The translations under genes and the position numbers were made by a program. From Nocardiopsis sp. YSL2 (GTDB lineage: Bacteria > Actinomycetota > Actinomycetes > Streptosporangiales > Streptosporangiaceae), in NCBI RefSeq assembly GCF_030555055.1, contig NZ_JAMOAO010000001.1, forward strand, positions 2,046,001-2,110,000: DNA of 64,000 nucleotides. Reading direction: 5' to 3'. Below the pieces are notes generated by a model that had not been told where the DNA came from, ran no database searches, and worked only from the letters and a program-made list of their open reading frames with translations. This document shows positions 43,494-52,001 of the stretch, in pieces. Every line of letters starts with the position of its first letter. Position 1 is the first letter of the stretch.

Positions 43494-45632
43494 TCACACC
43501 CGCCAGTCCAACCGTTCGGGCGGCGGCCCCAGATTGGGCGGCACCCGCCGTTCCCGGACGTCGGTGCCGACCGGGGCGGGCTGCTCCGTTCGGCCGTCGG
43601 TCGCGGCCTCCGGCGCGCCGGGTGGGACGATCCGTGGCCGACCGCCTTCGACGGACTGCTCGGCGTCGGATCCGCCCGCGCGCTGACGTGGGGCGGCACC
43701 GTCACCGGTGTGACGGGAGTCGTCCACCGTGGCCAGTGTTGCCGTGGACAGGGTGAGGATACCTGGGTTGGTGTCGGCGAGAACAGGCCCCTCGTCGGTG
43801 AGAACGACGGCAACGGTGTCGGGGAGTTCGCGCAGGGCCTCCGCACCGAGGTCGAGGGGGCGCACGGCGGCGTCCTCGCCCTCCATGGCCGCCACGGGCG
43901 TGTCGAGGTCGGCGGCCTCGGCGGTGGCCCGCCCCCAGGCCGTGGCCGATCTCACATGCCGGACCAGGTCGAGGGGGGCGACCGCGGCGGCCGCGTTGCG
44001 GATCACCGCGCCGGACTCGGTGTGCGGGGACGGGAAGAAGCGGTCGTCGGCCTCCATGTCGGCCATGGGGTCGGCGTCGGGGTCCGTCCCGGCCTCGGTG
44101 ACCATGCCCCGCACGGCCTCGCCGACGGCCTCGCTCAGGCGGTGCAGGTCCGGCGCGGCCGCCGGGTTCGCGCCTGCGCCCGGGGAGTTCGCCGCGCGCG
44201 CGACGGCCTCGGCGGCCGGGCCGGACTCGCGCATCACCACCGACAGGCAGGCGGGGTCGTCCAGTCGCGCCAGGGCCGCGGGCGTGGCCGACCGGAACAT
44301 CAGCACGACCTCCACGCCGCCGTCGGCCGCCGCCGACAGGACCTGGTCCACCTCGTCGTCGGGCAGGGCGTCGGCTCCGCACACCACGACGGTGCGCACC
44401 CGGCCGCGGCGCGACCCGCCGCCGGAACGGCCGCCCGGCGGGCCGACCTCCAGGAGTTCGCTGAGCGAGGCCACGGCGTAGGTGCCGTACGCCCGGGCCG
44501 CGGACGCGCCGGAGGCGCGGTCGGTGCAGATGATCTTCACCTGCGCGTAGTCGCCGTCGTCGGCGCGGGTGCCGACCGCCTCGAACGGGCTCAGGCGCCG
44601 CTCCAGCTCCCAGGCGCGCTCCCACACGTCCGGATCGCCGGTGCAGCGCTCGCGTACCCGGGTGCGCTGTTCGGCGGTGAGCAGGGCCAGTGCGGGGTCG
44701 TCCTGGGCGGTGTCGTCCTCCGGTGTGATGAGCGCGCGCAGACCTCCGATGAGTTCGCCGATCCCGGCGTGCGGTCCGAGCACCTCCATCAGGCGCAGGA
44801 GCAGGGTCTCGTCGGCGTCGGCGTCGTCGCCCGCCCCGGCCGCGGCGGCGACCGCGGACAGGACGCGGGCACGCTGTCCGGCGTCGAGGTTGGTGCCCAG
44901 CGTCATTCTGGGCAGGTCGGCGGGAAGCACCCAGCGCCGGGGCGCGACCGCGCATCTGCGGGCGAGGTGGACGAGCTCGCGTGCCACGGCGTGCCCGGTG
45001 AGGTCGATGACCGTGAGGTCGCCGCCCTCGCGCAGGCGGGAGATCCCCACGGTGGTGAGCAGGGCGGACCAGCCGGTGTCCGTGCCTCCGGTGACCACGA
45101 CGGAGCCGACCCCGGACGGGACGGTCACTCCGTACCAGCGGGGCTGGGCCTCGAAGGCCCGGGCCGCGGCCTGCCACGCGGTGTAGGCGCGCGCGTGCGC
45201 CTCCTGCTGTTCGCGCAGGGCCCGGTCGCGCTCCTCGCGCTCGGCGGCCAGCCGCTGCCTGGCGCGTTCGAGCCGTTCCGCGATGACCAGGCGGCTCTGC
45301 ACGAGCGCGAAGGAGAGGGGCGCCGCGACCGCGGCGCAGGCGAGGACGCCGCCGAGGGCCAGGCTGCCGGGGAGGACGCGCGCGCTCCACAGCAGCGGGC
45401 ACAGCAGGGCCAGGAGGGCGAGCCCGGCGAGGGCGAAGTACAGCGGCCGGTTGGTCCGCGCCTCGCTGTCGCGCTGTCCGCTGAGCCAGTCCTCGCTCAG
45501 CGACTCGGTGTCGGCGGGCGCGGGCCGGCGGGGCGCGGGACCCGGAGCCGGGAGCAGCACCGCGTGGCGCCAGCCGAGGTAGGTGCGGCCTGCCTCGGCT
45601 CGGGGTGTACCGCCTGACCGTGGTGTGGGCAC
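43494..45632 (-). CDS. Large membrane protein with degenerate P-loop-type domain
   Basis: A 712-residue protein of unknown function. Two TM helices lie at about 64-83 and 88-110, followed by a coiled coil rich in E, R and Q (112-150). Next is a cytoplasmic NTPase-like domain: SVVVTGGTDTGWSALLTTV sits where Walker A would be but lacks the Lys, and VRTVVVCGADALPDDEVDQVL resembles a Walker B-like strand. The layout recalls FtsK/EccC-type membrane ATPases that have lost catalysis. The C-terminus is disordered (from about 620). GTG 45632 follows AGGAGGTG by 8 nt. Confidence 0.65.
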   Translation of the reverse strand: MPTPRSGGTPRAEAGRTYLGWRHAVLLPAPGPAPRRPAPADTESLSEDWLSGQRDSEARTNRPLYFALAGLALLALLCPLLWSARVLPGSLALGGVLACAAVAAPLSFALVQSRLVIAERLERARQRLAAEREERDRALREQQEAHARAYTAWQAAARAFEAQPRWYGVTVPSGVGSVVVTGGTDTGWSALLTTVGISRLREGGDLTVIDLTGHAVARELVHLARRCAVAPRRWVLPADLPRMTLGTNLDAGQRARVLSAVAAAAGAGDDADADETLLLRLMEVLGPHAGIGELIGGLRALITPEDDTAQDDPALALLTAEQRTRVRERCTGDPDVWERAWELERRLSPFEAVGTRADDGDYAQVKIICTDRASGASAARAYGTYAVASLSELLEVGPPGGRSGGGSRRGRVRTVVVCGADALPDDEVDQVLSAAADGGVEVVLMFRSATPAALARLDDPACLSVVMRESGPAAEAVARAANSPGAGANPAAAPDLHRLSEAVGEAVRGMVTEAGTDPDADPMADMEADDRFFPSPHTESGAVIRNAAAAVAPLDLVRHVRSATAWGRATAEAADLDTPVAAMEGEDAAVRPLDLGAEALRELPDTVAVVLTDEGPVLADTNPGILTLSTATLATVDDSRHTGDGAAPRQRAGGSDAEQSVEGGRPRIVPPGAPEAATDGRTEQPAPVGTDVRERRVPPNLGPPPERLDWRV

Positions 45633-46010
45633 CGTACGAACACCTCCTGACCGACCGCCGTGGGGGGCGTCGGAGACCGGGGCGCCCTCCGCACGGGTCG
45701 GGTGGCGTCCTCGAAGCGGGTCCGCTCCCGCGGCTGCGCGGTGAGCGGAGTCTGGTCCAACGGGGGATCCGACCGGAGCCGGAGTGTGGGCCGATGCTGC
45801 CACCTGCCCGGCCTCAAGTGAAGCAGGACGCGCGGCGGCCTGCCAGACCCCGCCCCACGGCCTGTGGACGACCGCCCCGGCGACCTCGCCTCGTGTGCGC
45901 TGTGCCCCTCTCGACCGCGGCCGACCGCGCCCGACCGGGCCCGCCGCCGGTCGTTCCGCCGGTCCGTGCACCGCCGCGGCGCCGGGACCGGCGCCCGGAC
46001 ACGGCGAAGC
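45633..46010. other. Intergenic region, no gene seen
   Basis: This stretch between two minus-strand units must hold the promoter of the P-loop-like membrane protein. No -10/-35 pair stands out, and no frame shows protein-like sequence. Confidence 0.4.
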
Positions 46011-46045
46011 GCCGGCGGTGGACGGTTGCCCGTCCGCCACCGGCG
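46011..46045 (-). terminator. Terminator of the sulfur operon
   Basis: GCCGGCGGTGGACGG pairs with CCGTCCGCCACCGGC around TTGC with two mismatches, about 60 bp after the DUF1416 stop. Confidence 0.6.
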
Positions 46046-46105
46046 CCTCGCACACGCTCCTCGGCGCGTCCCGGCTTCCGCCGGTCACGCCCCGGGCTAC
46101 GGCTC

Positions 46106-46411
46106 CTAGGCCTCGACCTTGAGGTCGACGACCTTGCCGACCTCGGCCTGCACGGCGAACTCGCCCGTGAAGCCCTGGGAGGCCAGGACCCGCACCTTCC
46201 AGGTGCCGTCGGCGGCGAAGAACCGGAAGGTTCCCTCGTCGCCCGTGGCCACCTCGCCGACGAAGTCGTCGGACTCGTTCAACAGCCGGGCGTAGGCCCC
46301 GCTGAGCGGCTTGCCCTCACGGGTCACCGTGCCCTGGATGACCGCCTGGTTTCCCGCGTCCACGTCGGCGAGGACGACCCCGCCGACCGGAGCTCCGCAG
46401 CTGTCGCTCAC
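46106..46411 (-). CDS. DUF1416 protein
   Basis: A 101-residue actinobacterial protein of unknown function, found almost always behind sseA. It has a predicted beta-sandwich (carboxypeptidase-regulatory-like) with VIQGTVTREGKPLSGAYARLLNESDDF and DEGTFRFFAADGTWKVRVLA. The N-terminal DSCGAPVGG cysteine is conserved in the family as far as I recall. GTG 46411 overlaps the sseA stop by 4 bp, so translation is coupled and stoichiometric pairing is likely. Confidence 0.9.
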   Translation of the reverse strand: MSDSCGAPVGGVVLADVDAGNQAVIQGTVTREGKPLSGAYARLLNESDDFVGEVATGDEGTFRFFAADGTWKVRVLASQGFTGEFAVQAEVGKVVDLKVEA

Positions 46412-47253
46412 TTGGCCTCCGCCTCTCCGAGCTCGACCGGAACGCCCACGAGGGAGCCGTACTCGGTCCACGAACCGTCGTAGTTCTTCACGTTGCCCAG
46501 CCCCACGATCTCGTGCAGGGCGAACCAGGTGTGCGAGGAGCGCTCGCCGATACGGCAGTAGGCGATGATCTCCTTGTCGAGGTCCACCCCGGCCTCGGTG
46601 TAGAGCTCGCGCAGTTCCTCGGCCGTCTTGAACGTGCCGTCCTCGTTGGCCGTCTTGGCCCACGGGATGTTGCGCGCGGTCGGGATGTGGCCGGGGCGCT
46701 GCGAGGTCTCCTGCGGCAGGTGCGCCGGGGCGAGCAGCTTGCCGGTGAACTCGTCGGGCGAGCGCACGTCGACCAGGTCCTTGGCGCCGATGGCCTGGAC
46801 GACCTCGTCGCGGAACGCGCGGATGGAGTGGTCCTGCTCCTGCGCCTTGTACTGGGTGGCCGCCCGCTCGGGGACGTCCTTGACCAGCTCGCGGGAGTCC
46901 AGCTCCCACTTCTTGCGGCCGCCGTCCAGCAGGCGGACGTTGGTGTGGCCGTAGAGCTTGAAGTACCAGTAGGCGTAGGCGGCGAACCAGTTGTTGTTGC
47001 CGCCGTAGAGCACGACCTGGTCGTCGTTGCCGATGCCCTTGGCCGACAGCAGTGCCTCGAAACCGGTCTTGTCGACGAAGTCGCGGCGGACCGGGTCCTG
47101 CAGGTCCGTCTTCCAGTCGATCTTGACGGCGCCGCGGATGTGTCCCTTGTCGTAGGCGGACGTGTCCTCATCGACCTCGACGAGGACCACGCTGTCATCG
47201 TCCAGGTGAGCCTCCACCCAGTCGGCGTCCACGAGGACGTCGGAGCGGCTCAT
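46408..47253 (-). CDS. sseA: Thiosulfate sulfurtransferase (rhodanese) SseA/CysA type
   Basis: A 281-residue two-domain rhodanese. The N-terminal domain (1-125) is catalytically silent; the C-terminal domain holds C233 in the active loop AYCRIGERSSHTWF. It moves sulfane sulfur from thiosulfate to an acceptor. ATG 47253 follows GGAGG by 7 nt. Neighbours: DUF1416 overlapping downstream, DUF4395 and a Cys leader peptide upstream, a set linked to sulfur assimilation in actinomycetes. Confidence 0.94.
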   Translation of the reverse strand: MSRSDVLVDADWVEAHLDDDSVVLVEVDEDTSAYDKGHIRGAVKIDWKTDLQDPVRRDFVDKTGFEALLSAKGIGNDDQVVLYGGNNNWFAAYAYWYFKLYGHTNVRLLDGGRKKWELDSRELVKDVPERAATQYKAQEQDHSIRAFRDEVVQAIGAKDLVDVRSPDEFTGKLLAPAHLPQETSQRPGHIPTARNIPWAKTANEDGTFKTAEELRELYTEAGVDLDKEIIAYCRIGERSSHTWFALHEIVGLGNVKNYDGSWTEYGSLVGVPVELGEAEAK

Positions 47254-47350
47254 AGGGAACCTCCAGTGTTTCTTGTGCGGTGTCGCGTGTGCGGTCGGTG
47301 CGTGGGTCGGGACGCTGGGGTCCCAGGTGCGGGGGTCCGGGCCGCCGTTC

Positions 47351-47773
47351 TCAACGAGCCGTTCCCGACGCCGTCAGGCGGCGTCCGAGGAGGTAGGCCT
47401 CGCATCCGGCACAGAAGCCGAACGCGGCGTTGAGGAAGGCGGCGAAGAGGGCGAGGGCGGTCGCGGCGACGCCGAGCCACTGCGGGCCCGCCAGGTATCC
47501 GGCGAGTCCCAGAGCGGCGAAGGCGAGTCCCACTCCCTGTGCGAACCGGGGCGGCCGGGGGTCCTCGGTCTCCTCGGGCGGGCCGAGCCTGGGGCGCACG
47601 AGGGTGGAGAACACCAGCGCGTAGGGCGAGTACCGGACTCCCACGACCACCGCGATACCGAACACCAAGGCCTGGAATCCGAGGATCCGGGGATCTCCGG
47701 TGGCCAGGGCCGCAGCCAGTACGAGGGTGGTCAGGGCGGCGGCGAAGCGCTGCCCTCGGGGGTCGACCTGCAT
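47351..47773 (-). CDS. DUF4395 membrane protein
   Basis: A 140-residue protein with about four TM helices. A CAGC motif (FGFCAGCEAYLLGRR) sits at the end of the last helix, as usual in DUF4395, and may handle thiol or persulfide sulfur at the membrane. The N-terminal VDPRGQRFAAALTTLVL is also typical. It is the first full gene after the leader peptide and is probably co-transcribed with sseA. Family function unknown. Confidence 0.88.
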   Translation of the reverse strand: MQVDPRGQRFAAALTTLVLAAALATGDPRILGFQALVFGIAVVVGVRYSPYALVFSTLVRPRLGPPEETEDPRPPRFAQGVGLAFAALGLAGYLAGPQWLGVAATALALFAAFLNAAFGFCAGCEAYLLGRRLTASGTAR

Positions 47774-47828
47774 GGTGTGATGTCCCCAGTCGCGTGCACG
47801 GAATAGGCCAGTCGCACGGAGGAGGCGA

Positions 47829-47842
47829 GGGCTCGCGAGCCC
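47829..47842 (-). terminator. Candidate attenuator hairpin after Cys leader peptide
   Basis: GGGCTCGCGAGCCC is a perfect palindrome 7 nt after the leader stop codon and 55 nt before DUF4395. Position is right for an attenuator or for hiding the downstream start until the leader ribosome stalls. No T run follows. Confidence 0.45.
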
Positions 47843-47849
47843 GTCCGCC

Positions 47850-47936
47850 CTAAGGACACAGACAGAGCGCGGCGGCGACGCGGCAGAAGTCCACTGCCCG
47901 TCGCTTCGTCAGATACGCGCTCGTCAAGGAAGTCAC
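47850..47936 (-). CDS. Cys-containing leader peptide of the sulfur operon
   Basis: A 28-codon ORF, start GTG 47936, ending in KRRAVDFCRVAAALCLCP then TAG. The core RAVDFCRVAAALC matches the actinobacterial family of short leader peptides (R-x-VDLCRVA-x-x-LC) found before cysteine and sulfur genes. Three of its last eleven codons are TGT or TGC. In mycobacteria such Cys-rich upstream ORFs repress the next gene when cysteine is ample. TAGCGT lies 6 nt before the GTG, so the mRNA begins at the start codon. Confidence 0.85.
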   Translation of the reverse strand: MTSLTSAYLTKRRAVDFCRVAAALCLCP

Positions 47937-47945
47937 GTCTAGACG
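47936..47945. promoter_or_regulatory. CGTCTAGACG palindrome across the leader start
   Basis: A perfect 10-bp palindrome spans the predicted transcription start and the -10 end of the leader promoter. A repressor bound here would block initiation, adding a second layer to leader-peptide control. Confidence 0.35.
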
Positions 47946-47972
47946 CTACAGGCCCCGCCGCGTGTTTGTCAC
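47943..47972 (-). promoter_or_regulatory. Promoter of the sulfur operon (GTGACA-N18-TAGCGT)
   Basis: On the minus strand GTGACA (plus 47967-47972) and TAGCGT (plus 47943-47948) are 18 bp apart. Predicted start is at or next to the leader GTG. Confidence 0.5.
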
Positions 47973-48041
47973 TGGTGTGCTGGATCACATCACTTCACGT
48001 TCGCGCCGGTCGCGACACCGCCGGGGCCGCTGCGGGCCGCC

Positions 48042-48584
48042 CTACGGGACGGCCTGCCCGAGGGCGGCGATGACGTCGGCCTTGCGCGGCTGGCCGCTCG
48101 CCCTCCTGGTGACCCGACCCGAGGCGTCCAGGACCAGGACGGTGGGCGTGCGCATGATGTCCAGGCGGCGGACCAGGTCGAGCCTGGCCTCGGCGTCCAC
48201 CTCCACGTGGGCCACGCCCCCGACCATCGCCGCGACCTCGTCGAGGATGCGGCGGGTGGCCCGGCAGGGCTGGCAGAAGGCGGTGGAGAACTGCACCAGG
48301 GTGGCGCGCTCCCCCAGGTCGGCTTCGATGTCCCGTGCCGTGAGCACGTCGCCGGAGGCGGGCGCGGCCGTGCCTCCGTCGGGGATGTCCTCGTGGGCGG
48401 TCATCGTCTCCTCCTCTCCCGGGTTCCGGGCGCCGCTCGCGGGCGCAGGCGCGGGCGCGGCGCCGGGGCGCGGCCCCCGCGCGGTGTGCTCGCGGAAGCG
48501 CCCCCGGCCCCGCCGCCAGGCGAGGCCGACGGCGGTGGCCGCGAGCAGGGTCACCGCGAGGACGACGAGACCGGCCGTGTCCAT
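48042..48584 (-). CDS. Membrane-anchored thioredoxin-like protein
   Basis: A 180-residue protein with an N-terminal TM helix (about 4-22), an Ala/Pro/Gly-rich linker (30-85), and a thioredoxin fold whose active site is CQPC (104-107) in VQFSTAFCQPCRAT. The cis-Pro is in MRTPTVLVLD. Topology (short N-out, positive RRGRGR after the helix) puts the thioredoxin domain in the cytoplasm. ATG 48584 directly follows the stop of the DUF2993 gene, so they share a transcript. Likely reduces a partner of the adjacent sulfur enzymes. Confidence 0.9.
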   Translation of the reverse strand: MDTAGLVVLAVTLLAATAVGLAWRRGRGRFREHTARGPRPGAAPAPAPASGARNPGEEETMTAHEDIPDGGTAAPASGDVLTARDIEADLGERATLVQFSTAFCQPCRATRRILDEVAAMVGGVAHVEVDAEARLDLVRRLDIMRTPTVLVLDASGRVTRRASGQPRKADVIAALGQAVP

Positions 48585-49283
48585 CTAGGCGGCCTCGGAG
48601 CCCATCAGGGGAACGTCCTGGCCGGTGCCGGTGATCCGCACACCGCTCGAGACGTTCTCCATCTCCGTCACCGTGAGCCCGAAGGGGAGTTCGGGGGCCT
48701 CGACGCTGAAGGTGAGCATGTCGGAGACCAGGCCGCTCACGTCGATCGGGGCACCGCTGACCTCGATGTCGACCGGGGTGACGGTGACGGTGCCGCCGTC
48801 CACCTCGAACTCGCCGGCCGCGCTGACGGAGGTGCTCACGCCCAGCTCCGGGATGGCCAGCTCACCGGTGATGCGGGGCTCGCCGTTCTCGGTGGTGATG
48901 GTGACGCCCTCGGGCAGGTGGGGGTTGAAGTAGGAGTAGGGGACGACGAACGAGCCGTCGACCCGCCCGGCGACCACGGACGGTTCGCTGACGAGGTCGG
49001 ACAGCGGCGCCTCGACCCCCGACGCGGTCGCCTCGATCTGCTCCAGCGTGACCCCGCGGACGGTCGCGCTGTCCGCGGTGATGGTGATCTCCGAGTAGGT
49101 GCCGCCGACCGCCTGCGGCAGGAACGCCCAGCCGCCGATGGCCACGTCCGGCTGCTCGGACGTCTGCATCTGCTGGGCCACCCGTTCGGCGACCGTGCGC
49201 TCGGCGAAACCGCGCAGCGCGATGTCGGCCCCCACCACGACGATCACCAGGAGGATCAGGAAGACGACGAGAAACTTACGCAT
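48585..49283 (-). CDS. DUF2993 (LmeA-like) lipid-binding protein
   Basis: A 232-residue protein with an N-terminal signal anchor (MRKFLVVFLILLVIVVVGADIAL) and an extracytoplasmic DUF2993 domain, rich in beta strands: VAIGGWAFLPQAVGGTYSEITITA is the usual motif. LmeA of mycobacteria binds phosphatidylinositide and affects lipomannan; a comparable lipid-carrier role is an inference. ATG 49283 follows GGGA by 7 nt. First gene of a run with the thioredoxin-like gene. Confidence 0.88.
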   Translation of the reverse strand: MRKFLVVFLILLVIVVVGADIALRGFAERTVAERVAQQMQTSEQPDVAIGGWAFLPQAVGGTYSEITITADSATVRGVTLEQIEATASGVEAPLSDLVSEPSVVAGRVDGSFVVPYSYFNPHLPEGVTITTENGEPRITGELAIPELGVSTSVSAAGEFEVDGGTVTVTPVDIEVSGAPIDVSGLVSDMLTFSVEAPELPFGLTVTEMENVSSGVRITGTGQDVPLMGSEAA

Positions 49284-49551
49284 CTGGATCCCAGCACACT
49301 TTCTTTCGCTCCGGCGCGCCTCGCGGCTGGGTCTTCCGGCCGGTCCAGGTCACACGCCATCGGCACCCGACGGGTGCCGGTCATGACAAACCCAAAGGGA
49401 AGGGTACTTCAACCGGGGTTCGACTCCACCGGTTCCGGATGGGTTCCACGACTCCGGGCAAAGTCACCGGTTCGAGACATCCCGCCATCCGATGAGACGG
49501 AGGCGGTCGCGGGGGACGCGGGCGCGGACCGCGGTCCCGCGGTCCCGTGGG

Positions 49552-49570
49552 ATGCCCCCTAGTGGGGCAT
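49552..49570. terminator. Hairpin enclosing the stop codon of the 49559 gene
   Basis: ATGCCCC (49552-49558) and GGGGCAT (49564-49570) pair around CTAGT, which contains the stop codon of the minus-strand membrane gene. A second palindrome, GGACCGCGGTCC (49526-49537), follows 14 bp on. Together they likely terminate transcription. Confidence 0.5.
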
Positions 49571-50773
49571 GAGCATGGCCGCGAGGCCGTCGCTGGCCGC
49601 CGCGCCCGACAGGGACAGTTCGATCACGTTGGTGGCGACCACGAAGGCGGCACCGCGCCGGGCGAACTCCATCACGTGCGGCTGGCGCTCGTGCTCCTCC
49701 CGGGCGAGTTCGTCGCGGTACATCGCGTAGACGATGCGCTGGAGGGGCGCGCTGGGCACGGTGTGGCAGGCGAACATCAGGGTGTCCGGCTCGTGCTCGG
49801 CCACGTGGGCCACGACGGCGTTGGCGAGCTGGTCGAAGCCCGGACCCTGGCCCTCGGCGAGGGTGTAGATCGTGATGACGCCGCGGCCGCGCGGCGGTGC
49901 GGCCTCCCGGACGGGCGCTCCGCCCCGGTGGTCGGCGTAGGGGTCGGCGTTGCGACGCTTGCGGCGCACGGGCTCCTCCATGGACGCGGCGGGTTCCGCG
50001 TCCGCGTCGTCGTCGTAGTCATCGTCGTCGTAGTCGTCGTAACCGTCGAAGTCGTCATAGTCGTCGTAGTCGTCCTCCGAACCGCGCCGGGGCCGGGCGG
50101 TCAGCGCGCAGGCGCCCCACAGCGCGGCGACGGAGCCGAGCATCAGCACCGGTCCGCCCGGCCCGAGCCCCAGGCGCCCCACGGCCACGGCGAGCACCAG
50201 CGACAACGTGATCAGGCCCAGTACGGACAGATCCGCGGTCAGGTCTCCGGCACGGCGCCGGGCGACCGCGATCAGGGCGACGACCAGGAAGACCACGGCC
50301 ACCGCCTGGGCGCCGTTGACGAGCACGCGCGGAATGAGGTCGTAGTGGTCGGCGAGCCCGGGGAACGAGGCGCCGAACCTGCCGCTCAAACGGTCGACGC
50401 CCAACACGACCAGGGGCACGATCGTGAACGCGGTGACGAACAGGCGGGAGGTGAAGCGGCCCTGGAACGACCGGACGCCGTATTCGAGGGCGCCCCAGCC
50501 CAGATAGAGCGGGCCGACGAGGCTGATACCGATCTGCAACAGGCGGAAGGTGAGATCGCCGAAGTCGAACATCGCCCCGAGAACGGCCGCGCTGAGCCCG
50601 ACCGTCATACCCAGTGCGGCGATCAGCCAAGCGACGGAGGCCACACTGGGACGGCGTTGGGCGTACGCGGCCAGCGCGGCGGTGGCGCTCCAGCCCACCA
50701 ACGCGCTCATGAATGCCAGTCCTACCGTCACCATCCCGACAATGATGCTGCACTCTGACGGGTGGATGTGCAC
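49559..50773 (-). CDS. Seven-TM protein fused to an ABM-type domain via Asp/Tyr repeat
   Basis: A 404-residue fusion. Residues 12-230 contain seven TM helices, an arrangement like small sensory 7TM proteins. A cytoplasmic Asp/Tyr-rich repeat follows (DDYDDYDDFDGYDDYDDDD, near 240). The C-terminal part (about 300-395), GVITIYTLAEGQGPGFDQLA to AMYRDELAREEHERQPHV, is a dimeric alpha/beta ABM (antibiotic biosynthesis monooxygenase/YgiN-like) domain. GTG 50773 is the longest start; ATG 50734 (MVTVGLAF) is equally likely. Such a fusion suggests a membrane-tethered small-molecule sensor or enzyme. Confidence 0.75.
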   Translation of the reverse strand: MHIHPSECSIIVGMVTVGLAFMSALVGWSATAALAAYAQRRPSVASVAWLIAALGMTVGLSAAVLGAMFDFGDLTFRLLQIGISLVGPLYLGWGALEYGVRSFQGRFTSRLFVTAFTIVPLVVLGVDRLSGRFGASFPGLADHYDLIPRVLVNGAQAVAVVFLVVALIAVARRRAGDLTADLSVLGLITLSLVLAVAVGRLGLGPGGPVLMLGSVAALWGACALTARPRRGSEDDYDDYDDFDGYDDYDDDDYDDDADAEPAASMEEPVRRKRRNADPYADHRGGAPVREAAPPRGRGVITIYTLAEGQGPGFDQLANAVVAHVAEHEPDTLMFACHTVPSAPLQRIVYAMYRDELAREEHERQPHVMEFARRGAAFVVATNVIELSLSGAAASDGLAAMLMPH

Positions 50774-51051
50774 CCCATACAGGATCTAGGGGACAGTCTC
50801 GGAGCCGATCCCGCAGACTGTGGCGCGAACCCGCAGTTCGGGATGTGACTTTCCTCACCTGAATTCCGGCCGCATCCCTGTGACCGCACACGACCCGCGC
50901 GTGGCCTTAGTCTCGCAATCAGGGCGTGTTCCACGGACGCCGCCCCACGCCAGCGGCAGGCCGGCGCCCGGCCGGACCTGTCCGCGGAGCGCGCACCCCC
51001 GGGCGGAACGGCCAGCCGACGGACCGCCCCCATCCGAGCCAGGAGACGACC

Positions 51052-51852
51052 GTGCCTCACGACACCGTGCCCCCGTCGACGAAGGGCGCCGCCTTCTTCG
51101 ACGTGGACAACACCCTCATGCGGGGCGCGTCCATCTACCACTTCGCCCGTGGTCTGGCCTCCCGCGACCTGTTCACCACCCGCGACCTCCTGCGCTTCGC
51201 GTGGGGCCAGACGGTCTTCCGGGTCACCGGGAGCGAACAGCCCGAGCACATCGACGCCGCCCGCGAGGCCGCGCTGGCCTTCGTCGCGGGCCACGGCGTG
51301 AGCGACCTCGTCAGGCTGTGCGAGGAGATCTACGACGACACCATGGCGGACCGCATCTGGGAGGGCACCCGCGCGCTCGTCCAGGCGCACCTGGACGCCG
51401 GACGGCCGGTGTGGCTGGTCACGGCCACGCCCGTGGAGCTGGCGCAGATCATCCGGCGGCGCCTCGGCCTGACCGGCGCGCTGGGCACCGAGGCGGAGAA
51501 CCTGGACGGGGTGTACACGGGCCGGCTCAACGGCGACCTGCTGCACGGCCCGGCCAAGGCGGTGGCCGTGCGCGCGCTCGCCCGGCGCGAGGGCTGGGAC
51601 CTGGATTCGTGTTCGGCCTACAGCGACTCGTCCAACGACCTGCCGCTGCTGTCCCTCGTCGGGGATCCGCACGCGGTCAACCCGGACGGCGACCTGCGCC
51701 GGTACGCGCGCACGCACGGGTGGCCCGTACACGACTTCAGACGGCACCGGACGGCGTTGAAGGTGGCCGTGCCCGCAGCCATGGCGGGCGCCGTCGCCGG
51801 AGCGGTGGCGATGCGGGCGATCAGGCACCGCCGGACGGCGGGAGCGGTCTGA
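51052..51852 (+). CDS. HAD-IB family hydrolase (SerB-like phosphatase)
   Basis: A 266-residue phosphatase. HAD motif I is FFDVDNTLM (nucleophile D17, acid D19), motif II is LVTATP, motif III Lys is in HGPAKAVAV, and motif IV is YSDSSNDLPLL. The helical cap lies between motifs I and II, as in HAD-IB. A C-terminal hydrophobic stretch (about 237-257) probably anchors it to the membrane. Related proteins may act on phospholipid or serine phosphates; the substrate is unproven. GTG 51052 follows AGGAG by 6 nt. Confidence 0.9.
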   Translation: MPHDTVPPSTKGAAFFDVDNTLMRGASIYHFARGLASRDLFTTRDLLRFAWGQTVFRVTGSEQPEHIDAAREAALAFVAGHGVSDLVRLCEEIYDDTMADRIWEGTRALVQAHLDAGRPVWLVTATPVELAQIIRRRLGLTGALGTEAENLDGVYTGRLNGDLLHGPAKAVAVRALARREGWDLDSCSAYSDSSNDLPLLSLVGDPHAVNPDGDLRRYARTHGWPVHDFRRHRTALKVAVPAAMAGAVAGAVAMRAIRHRRTAGAV

Positions 51853-52001
51853 GCGGCCGCTCACGGCCATGGAGGCGGCACGGGAGCGAGGGCGTGCCAG
51901 GAAGGGCCGCGGCGGTGTGTTCGGCGTCTGAGGAGGTCTGACGGGCCGCGCAGGGCTCCGGCGCGGCTCCGGGGAGCGCGGACGGTTCCGGAGAGAACGG
52001 G

